Origin: Escarpia spicata
Taxonomy: Eukaryota; Annelida; Polychaeta; Sabellida; Siboglinidae
Length of the DNA stretch: 64,000 bases
Direction of reading: 5' to 3'
Assembly (NCBI GenBank): GCA_963995525.1
Contig: OZ023213.1
Location: forward strand, 19,731,884-19,795,883
Shown: positions 56,340 to 64,000 of the stretch, one piece after another
How positions within the stretch are numbered: the first letter of the stretch is position 1
How the letters are laid out: each line of letters opens with the position of its first letter
The notes under the pieces: generated by a model
What the model was told of the DNA's origin: nothing
Database searches by the model: none
What the model saw: the letters and a program-made list of their open reading frames with translations, nothing else
Program-made: the position numbers and the translations under genes

Positions 56340-58730
56340 GTGTGAGAGAGTAAGACAGTGTGTGCAACTCCAAAATCTGCCAGAGCTCCAAATTAGAAAC
56401 AAGGGTATACCGTGTTGACACGCAACAAACTGCACCAGGCAGCAAAACAGTGACGTAGCCTACATGGCGTGTACCCATACCATCATTTATAAAGTCGTAT
56501 ACTGTGTGAAACGCAACAACTGCCAAAGCAGCAAACTGCGACAGAGCACTACGTTACGTGTGAGAGAGCATGACAGAATGTGTAACTCCAAAATGTGCCA
56601 GAGCAGCAACTTGGAAACGAAGGTATGCTGTGTTGACACGCAACAAACTGCACCAGGCAGCAAAACAGTGACGAAGCACTACGTTGCGTGTAACCAGACC
56701 CTCATTTATCAAACTGTATACTGTGTGAGAACGCAACAACTGACAAAGCAGCAAACTGTGACAGAGCACTACGTTACGTATGAGAGAGCGTGACAGTGTG
56801 TGTAACTCCAAGATCTGCCAGAGCAGCAAATTGGAAAAGAAGGTATACTATGTTGACACGCAACAAACTGCACAAGGCAGCAAAACAGTGACATCGCACT
56901 ACGTTGCGTGTAACCATACCATCGTTTATAAAACCGCATACTGTGTGAAAACGCAACAAACTGCAAAAGCAGCAAACAGTGACAGCGCACTACGTTACGT
57001 ATGAGAGAGTGTGACAGTGTGGGCAACTCCAAAATCTGCCAGAGCAGCAGATTGGAAAAGAAAGTATACTGTGTTGACACGCAACAAACTGCACAAGGCA
57101 GCAAAACAGTGACGTAGCACTACGTTGCGTGTAACCAGACCCTCATTTATCAAACTGTATACTGTGTGAGAACGCAACAACTGACAAAGCAGCAAACAGT
57201 GACAGAGCACTACGTTACGTATGAGAGAGCGTGACAGTGTGTGCAACTCCAAGATCTGCCAGAGCAGCAAATTGGAAAAGAAGGTATACTATGTTGACAC
57301 GCAACAAACTGCACAAGGCAGCAAAACAGTGACATCGCACTACGTTGCGTGTAACCATACCATCGTTTATAAAACCGCATACTGTGTGAAAACGCAACAA
57401 ACTGCCAAAGCAACAAACAGTGACAGCGCACTACGTTACGTGTGAGAGAGCATGACATTGTGTGCAACTCCAAATTCTGTTCGAGCGGCAAATTAGAAAC
57501 AAGGGTATACTGTGTCGACACGCAACAAACTGCACAAGGCAGCAAAACAGTGACGTAGCACTACATTGCGTGTAACCATACCATCATTTATAAAGCTGTA
57601 TACTGCGTGAAACGCAACAAACTGCAAAAGCAGCAAACAGTGACAGAGCACTACGTTACGTGTGAGAGAACATGACAGAATGTGTAACTCCAAAATGTGC
57701 CAGAGTAGCAAATTGGAAACGAAGGTATACTGTGTTGACACGCAACAAACTGCACAAAGCAGCAAAACAGTGACGCAGCACTACATTGCGTGTAACCATG
57801 TCATAATTTATAAAGCCGTATACTGTGTGAAACGCAACAAACTGCCAAAGCAGCAAACAGTGACAGAGCACTACGTTACGTGTGAGAGAGCATGACAGTG
57901 TGTGCAACTCCAAAATGTGCCAGAGCAGCAAATTGGAAACGAAGGTATGCTGTGTTGACACGCAACAAACTGCACCAGGCAGCAAAACAGTGACATCGCA
58001 CTACGTTGTGTGTAACCATACCATCGTGTATAAAACCGCATACTGTGTGAAAACGCAACAAACTGCCAAAGCAGCAAACAGTGACAGCGCACTACGTTAC
58101 GTATGAGAGAGCGTGACAGTGTGGGCAACTCCAAAATCTGCCAGAGCAGCAGATTGGAAAAGAAGGTATACTGTGTTGACACGCAACAAACTGCACAAGG
58201 CAGCAAAACAGTGACGTAGCACTACGTTGTGTGTAACCATACCATCGTTTATAAAACTGTATACTGTGTGAAAACGCAACAAACTGCCAAAGCAGCAAAC
58301 AGTGACAGCGCACTACGTAACGTGTGAGAGAGCATGACAGTGTGTGCAACTCCAACATCTGTCCGAGCAGCAAATTAGAAACAAGGGTATACTGTGGTGA
58401 CACGCAACAAACTGCACAAAGCAGCAAAACCGTGACGTAGCACTACATTGCGTGTAACCATGCCATCATTTATAAAGCCGTATACTGTGTGAAACGCAAC
58501 AAACTGCCAAAGCAGCAAACAGCTACAGAGCACTACGTCACGTGTGAGAGAGCATGCCAGAATGTGCAACTCCAAGATCTGCCAGAGCAGCAACTTGGAA
58601 ACGAAGGTATACTGTGTTGACATGCAACAAACTGCACTAGGCGGCAAAACAGTGACGTAGCACTACATGGCGTGTAACCATACCATCATTTATAAACAAG
58701 GACTACTGTGTGAAAACGCGACAACGACAG
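56340..58730. repeat. ~220-bp tandem array, about eleven copies
   Basis: The marker TGAGAGAG recurs at 56341, 56561, 56781, 57002, 57222, 57443, 57663, 57883, 58104, 58325 and 58545, a 220-221-base period. Each unit is an internal dimer of two related ~110-base halves (CGCAACAAACTGCACAAGGC versus CGCAACAAACTGCCAAAGCA). The many 60-111-codon frames on both strands repeat with it and shift frame unit by unit, so they are not genes. Confidence 0.97.
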
Positions 58731-58828
58731 ACAATTGCGAAGCATTTTATTCGAAGTGACCTATACTATTTCTTTTAGCCTAGGAATGCCGCCCGGTTAT
58801 GCCAGTTCCGCGTAGTCAGAGCGATGTA

Positions 58829-58912
58829 TTAACCAAAGATTTGCCCCACTAACCAAAGATGTACCCCCCGCTAACCAAGATTTACCCCATTAACCAAAGA
58901 TTTGTCCCACAG
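58829..58912. repeat. Four ~21-bp tandem repeats
   Basis: Variants of AACCAAAGATTTGCCCCACT are repeated four times immediately beyond the hydrolase C-terminus. Confidence 0.9.
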
Positions 58913-59534
58913 CCTTAAAGATCGCGCCCCGCAGACTACGGTATAGACCGTAGTTGCCGATGTCGGAAAAATGCACCCCGTCCCGTCGAAAAACCTCCCG
59001 GACACTGTTCCACAGGCGCTTATGCCTCCAGAAAATTACCCCCTCAGAATCCTGGCAAAACGCCTCCAGGTACCGATTGATCTCCATAACCTGAGCGGCA
59101 CCCTCCTCATAGCTACAATCAAACAATGGCGCCATTTCTGCCGCCGGCAAACCTGGCAAATCACCACTCGACTCACGCCCGAACTGATCAGCCGTCGCGC
59201 CAGACGCTGAATGTCCAGCGCAACTAGAATGGGAGTACACTGACCAGTAATGTCATTCCTTCCAATGTGCACGACTACAACGTCCGCGCGACGGGCGACA
59301 ATTCGGGCCAACGTCGCCGGAGCCAACAGTGCAGCGACCCGAGCCCCGCGAATGCCCTCAAGGCTCAATGGCCTCATATGAGATATCGCAGGGTCGGCCG
59401 TGCACCGCGAACTCGGCAAACAACCCAGTCGGACTTGCCGACTGCACAAATGCGCCCAACCAATATACATGACTATGGCCTAAAACTAAAACTTTACACG
59501 GCGAAGAAGCGATCTCTGAATTCGCCACTGACAT
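58890..59534 (-). pseudogene. SGNH/GDSL-type hydrolase of the recombinase element
   Basis: The likely start is the ATG at 59534 (MSVANSEIASSPCK). Block I follows at once: VLVLGHSHVYWLGAF, with Ser as nucleophile in GHS. After a shift near 59390 come block III VVVHIGRNDITGQ (G-x-N-D), then, after a second shift near 59160, SYEEGAAQVMEINRYLEAF and block V DGVHFSDIGNYGLYRSL, with the catalytic Asp and His in D-x-V-H. Order and spacing fit a ~215-residue SGNH hydrolase. Such domains are known in some Ngaro/DIRS-like elements, where the role is unknown. The frameshifts and a stop (after YEAIEP) make this copy a pseudogene. Confidence 0.82.
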
Positions 59535-59735
59535 GGTAAAGGCCAGCGACGAACTCTACGCACAAAATGGCGGCCAACGAAGGAAATTACAAACAACGAA
59601 AATACTCAGCTGGAACCGGCCAACGTGTTCAGCAATCCCCTTCCGTAGAAGATCCGACGCAGATGAAACGCAAACATGGTGATGACGATGAGAAAAGATG
59701 ACGGCAATGAAATCGATGAAAACGCAGTAACAAGA

Positions 59736-59968
59736 ACGCAAGACTCTCAACCGAATAGTCTGCTCTCTCGAACGAAAGTGGCCGACTTCTCCCAGTGCGC
59801 GTTACAACTACGCGCTACTACTATGCGCTGATTGGTCCATTGCGCCCCCGGCTAAGCTGAATTAGCATATCAATATAATAATCCATTGGGCCAATCATCA
59901 CTTGTCTGCATTGTTGCCCGCATAAAAACATGTATGCCGCATCGTGCCGGTGCAGCATACTCTCATTT
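59736..59968 (-). repeat. Split direct repeat A1
   Basis: The 233-base terminal repeat at the element's 5' edge, matching A2. It is followed directly by gene B intron sequence (GAAGTTGATTTTGCGC) that aligns to copy A at 2175. Confidence 0.95.
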
Positions 59969-60316
59969 GAAGTTGATTTTGCGCATTTATTTTTGCATAA
60001 GATTTTTCCGGAAGCGAATATTTGTATTTGGTGTTCAAGTTTTGTGTACCAAATGTAGCAACTTGTATGCTTCGAAAGAAGTGGGGAACGACCTCGTCCT
60101 CCCATATATCGGCCCTGCTGTACTAAACAGATACACATATATGCATCAACATTACGTCAAAGACAACATCAGATGATACTACAAATTATTTACTATTAAC
60201 ATATTCTGGAAACCCCCGCCAGATGTGGAAATCCGTCAATGCTAATATGCTTCATGGGGAGAAAAATATATAGCATTACTTGATACCTATTCATTTGATA
60301 CATTGTGCGGTATAGT

Positions 60317-61476
60317 ATGTTTTCAAATTTCTTCACGGATAAGATTACTCACGTTCGATCACGTTTTGTCCTTAACGATGACGATGGTGATTTTACTGAA
60401 CAAAAAGCGCTTTTTGGTAATGCCCTACAATGTTTTACGCATGAAAATACTATTGAAGTTCATTTAAACGAGTCGAAACAAAGCCTACGATCTTGACCCT
60501 TTTCCAACATTTCTCTAAGAGTGGCATCGATCAATTGATTTGTCCTATTACAGATATTAGAAATATGTCGATACAGGATGGTGTTGTTCCACATTATTTC
60601 AAACAAGCTCTTGTCAAGATATCGTCCTATTTTTAATCTCAGTTTGTTGTCGAATGTATTGGAAAAAATTGTAGCAATTCGCCTTAATGAACACCTTTAT
60701 ACACAACACTTATCAATTGATATATAATCTGGATAGAAACATTATAATTATAATTCAAATGAGACGGCTCTTCTTAAAATGCACAATGACATACTATTCA
60801 ACATGGATTATGGCATTTTTTTTCAGATCAATATCAAATCATTAACATATCTAGCTCTCTATCATGCCAAGAACATCTTCCGTTAGGAGTCGCACACATA
60901 TCCGTCATTGGTCATGTTCTGTTTAGCTTATAGACGCTGCATCCTTTAGATAGTACCTCGTATTTGGTTCGTTACCTGTTTTTTAAGATATCCCCAGGAA
61001 CTTTAGATAATACCTCCTATTTGATTCGTTACCTGCTTTTTAAGATATCCCCAGGAACTTTAGATAATACATCCTATTTGATTCGTTACCTGCTTCTTAA
61101 GATATCCCCAGACACTGTATATAATATGTCTCACTATAACGCGCTGCTCATAAGATTATTCTTAACTTTGGTAAACGTGCTTTCTCTGTAGCTGCACCCA
61201 GAATCTGCATTCAACACCCCATCATTAAAAAACCATCTTAAACAATAGCCACCTTTCGTAGACAACTACAGAATATTTGTTTGAAATATCATTAATTTCC
61301 ACCTTAAAACTTCGGCAGTTCCTTGCTCTGATGATGACTCGTCGATGTTCACGATTTTCCCTTATGATTCTTGTGTGACATAGGCGTTATAGAAGTATAT
61401 TATTATTATCATTATTATCATTATGTGACATAGGCGCAATAGAAGTATATTATTATTATCATTATTATTATTATTA
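60317..61476 (+). mobile_element. LINE remnant in intron 1 of gene B
   Basis: The counterpart of the remnant at 2528-3611: FFTDKITHVRSRF at the start, LSNVLEKIVAIRLNEHLY in shifted frame, and a GGCGTTATAGAAG tail with (ATT)n, here partly duplicated. It carries extra deletions near 60617 and 60815 relative to copy A. Confidence 0.7.
60947..61117. repeat. 57-bp minisatellite, three copies, copy B only
   Basis: Units starting TAGATARTACCTC at 60947, 61004 and 61061 each contain TTAAGATATCCCCAG. Copy A has a single unit (about 3247-3320), so the expansion followed the duplication. Confidence 0.9.
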
Positions 61477-62085
61477 AGTGTATTTGACATGCTGAAACAT
61501 AAACATGTCAGGAACAAAAATAATTGTGAATGCATATTATGCCACGTATACTTAGCCTAATCCACATTTCACCATTTATTATAGTAATTTCTTTACGTTC
61601 TCAACAAAACAGCAATGGTATTATATTTATTAAACTTAAACAAATATTAAACGAATGTGTTTTTAAAGATATTTTGCGAACGTGTATTAATTTTGTTCAA
61701 GTGTATTTTCTTATTGTATTTGTACTGGTTAAACTGTTCTTGTCATTTTAAAATAGAGCATAGTTGCATTCATATTTTTACTAATTTAATGCAATGATTG
61801 GTTACATGAGAAAGAGAAAGGTACATCAACACAACTCTGCTGTTATGATATAATGTGGTCAGCAGATTGTTTTTTTTACAAAATATATATGTAAACTCAA
61901 TATAGGCATCAAAACTGTCTTCTTCTGCAAACAATATTGGCGCCAAAACATTCGTCTTTTTATAATTATAAATAGTTTTTATTCTTACCGAAGTTCATTT
62001 TAATTTAATTTAGTATATGATTTGGGTAATTTATAATTGCATTTATACAGAGTTTGTTTTATTTTTTCAACAGAAGATCGCCACG

Positions 62086-63915
62086 ATGAATCGAATACTG
62101 GCGGCCTTAGCGCTTTGCCTGCTCGGGATGTTGGCTGTGTCGTCTGGTTTGCAGAAGCCAGGGGGGGCAGGAGGAATTATGCCTATACACCCTCATGGTA
62201 AGTGTCCGTGCTAGGGCAATGTATTCGTCGACTCAATCGGTCTCTTTTGTTTTCGTCCTTGTACTAACTATTAACCAAGTAGGTAACTATGATGTAACTT
62301 TTCGCCTCTGTTACTATTCATTCATATGAAAAATTACGTGTAAATATATGGACATTGTGAACCGCGGTCTAGCCTAACTACAGTGAAACCAGTTAGTTGA
62401 CCATGTAGTAAAATAAACCAATATGAATATGCGGCTTAGATCCCAGAAGAAACAGCGCACAATCTTGCAGCAGACTTCAGTTGGCAATAGATATGCCTGG
62501 ATCAGCGACAACACAGTTCGAAAAATATTACACTGAACAATACAAATGTTATCACTGAATAATACAGTCAGTTTCGTATTGTATTGTTCAGTTTTATCAC
62601 TATGAATTAATGCTATCATGTATTTGATTAACTCTTGATAAGTGTAATACCAAAAATAGATAAGCGAGCGAAAAATGAACAACTGTCAAACACGTCCCAA
62701 AAACGCTTTTTTGAACGATTCCTAGTACCATTACTGTTCGTCGGATCCCAACAGTCTCGATATCGTTTGAAAGTTTAAGCTTTCTGCTATTCAAATATAT
62801 AAATGGTTTCCGGATAACCATTCCTAAAATTAATTAAATACAGACCTACGACCGAGGGCTTGTTATAATATTATGTTAGCAACGGGCTATACATACACAG
62901 ACTAATTTTACGAAAAGGTAGGGAGGGCTATACGCACACAAACTAATTTTACGAACAGGTAGGCATGGCCATACGTATACGTACGTTCATCCAGAATATA
63001 TTATTTAGCGTTCAATTTAGACTGATAATGATTAGGACAGTCGTGAAATACACTAATTGTAAATGTTGTCATACTGTTATCTTAAAACATTGTACACACG
63101 GAGCAAATAGATGCAGTGTGGAACAGCAGTTACCTTTGAATTTATATAATAAAATTCTAGAACATGTACAAAACTAATAACTAATTAATTTGACTTTAAT
63201 CGGGCTAGCATATTAAGGAAGACTATTCTCAATATACTAATCTTATCGCTGTCTTCAAACTTTATTATGAATATTTGCGATGGCATGGGTGTAAAATTAT
63301 TAGAATGTTGTTCATTTGGAAGAAGGGTATATGTGGAAATATTTATAAATTGTAACCAACTAATGTGTTGTAAGTTGTATTCAGCACAAATAACGCTCCT
63401 TGCCCTAGCAACGAATCACGAGCGCGCTGGGCGTGGCTTAAAAGCGCCTGGTAGCGTTTCATAAGTGAATCGCAAAGATTTGTAGGTGTTCTTTCAACGA
63501 TTACCGGGAAATCTAGATGACGTTAGAATAACAAAAAGTGCATCCTTTCAAATGATACCAAGATCGTCAGGACAGGACGAGCCGGGATGGTGCTAGCGAC
63601 CGTAGAATTTCATATTTTGGACGTGCTCCGAGTTGTTAATTTTTCGCTCGCATATCTATTTTTGATAATACGGACTCGTATTTTTAGTTTTTGGAAGAAG
63701 AGAGACGGCTGTTTCCCTTTTTAATACGGATTTGCCGCTAATGTAAAAGTTATGATAAAATAAGCCTACATTTCAGGTCCAGTACGGCCTTTCAGCTGTG
63801 GATTCTGCTACGGGAACATGTGGGTTCCAATACAGCTGCCGTGTTACCGATGGAGGAGGTACTGCGTGAGATGGATAAGTGTCGGTTGGTGGCGCAGAAG
63901 AAGACACGTTTGCGT
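62086..63915 (+). CDS. Gene B: paralogue of the secreted Cys/Arg/Trp-rich protein (5' exons)
   Basis: Two coding exons join in phase: 62086-62197 and 63777-63915, with the same boundaries and phases as gene A. The signal peptide [20 protein letters not shown] differs from A at one residue. The Gly-Gly-Pro run is reduced to GGAGG. Exon 3 keeps [18 protein letters not shown] and VGW...RRR, and gains five codons (GPVRPFSC versus GPRC). Substitutions leave every Cys and the frame intact, which argues for function in both copies. The remaining exons lie beyond the window end. Function unknown, as for gene A. Confidence 0.75.
62437..62640. mobile_element. ~200-bp insertion in intron 2 of gene B
   Basis: Copy A reads CGCGGCTTGATACGTATAAT where copy B has about 200 extra bases between CGGCTTAGATCC and AAGTGTAATACC. 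The insert contains an imperfect inverted repeat (CTGAACAATACAA near 62533 and TTGTATTGTTCAG near 62579), suggesting a small foldback element. Confidence 0.6.
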
Positions 63916-64000
63916 GTAAGTGTCGCCACGAAGTATGTCTTAGTAAATGATTCTAATAATATTCTATATTCTACCAAACGCTCTGTATTAGTCCACAAGT

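Larger units (their letters stand above)
53295..59968 (-). mobile_element. Tyrosine-recombinase element with split direct repeats
   Basis: On the minus strand the order is A1 (59968-59736), SGNH hydrolase, four 21-bp repeats, an eleven-copy 220-bp array, tyrosine recombinase, B1 (54469-54092), A2 (54095-53863), a 190-base spacer, B2 (53672-53295). This A1...B1-A2-B2 plan is the hallmark of Ngaro-type DIRS retroelements, which replicate through a circle and leave no target duplication. The outer flanks (ATATGT on the left, GAAGTTG on the right) rejoin to the copy A sequence ACTATGTACTTGAAGTTG. No reverse transcriptase or RNase H motif was seen, so it is either a deletion derivative or a different kind of YR element. 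Confidence 0.85.
47817..64000 (+). repeat. Segmental duplication, copy B
   Basis: Sequence homologous to 1-5870 resumes at AAATAATGAATCTTTG (47817) and runs to the window end, interrupted by a LINE (50177-53254) and a tyrosine-recombinase element (53295-59968) in intron 1 and by a ~200-base insertion near 62437-62640. The left breakpoint is visible here because the preceding sequence (to 47816) is not known to match copy A, which is cut by the window edge. The B copy of the gene continues past 64000. Confidence 0.9.

Noticed and set aside
56340..58730. Series of 60-111-codon frames such as those with FVAFHTVYGFIN
   Set aside because: They recur with the 220-bp unit and change frame between units; no start, motif or splice support.

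Overview
The window is nuclear DNA of an animal, most likely a marine lophotrochozoan such as a mollusc. Genes are split by GT-AG introns, the sequence is AT-rich, and most of it is transposon debris (several APE-type LINEs, a PIF/Harbinger element, a Mutator-like fragment, a tyrosine-recombinase element with split direct repeats, a tRNA-derived SINE, and many microsatellites). The phylum is an inference from the transposon mix; no marker gene settles it.

Two host loci are supported. (1) A small secreted-protein family is present as two paralogues inside a segmental duplication: copy A (positions 1-5870, with gene exons continuing to 8735 and perhaps 11810) and copy B (from 47817 to the window end). 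Each has a TATA-box promoter, a non-coding first exon, a signal-peptide exon and a Cys/Arg/Trp-rich exon. The signal-peptide exon of A carries a long Gly-Gly-Pro repeat that is nearly absent from B. (2) Between them, on the same strand, lie seven in-phase exons of RPA1 (replication protein A large subunit), from the end of DNA-binding domain B through the C-terminal domain with its zinc ribbon (20446-41516). I could not find the 5' exons in the window, and the last exon is repeated about 2.7 times in tandem.

Layout: 1-11810 gene A with a LINE remnant in intron 1, a long-TIR DNA element in intron 3 and a large TG/TATG microsatellite in intron 4; 12723-14652 a broken GPCR fused to a truncated LINE; 14660-19440 nothing recognised; 20446-41516 RPA1, whose 13.3-kb sixth intron (of those visible) holds a transposon nest: an outer element with CCCAGYGGGCA ends (25312-37308) containing a Harbinger element (25766-31815), itself containing a LINE, plus a MITE, another LINE and, outside the outer element, a SINE; 42005-47604 LINE remnants and a TIR element; 47817-64000 gene B, whose intron 1 gained a LINE (50177-53254) and then a 6.7-kb tyrosine-recombinase element (53295-59968) not found in copy A.

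The strongest discovery candidate is that last element: split direct repeats in A1-(genes)-B1-A2-B2 order, a tyrosine recombinase, an SGNH hydrolase and an eleven-copy 220-bp tandem array, with no visible reverse transcriptase. Because copy A preserves the site without either insertion, both insertion boundaries in copy B can be read directly.
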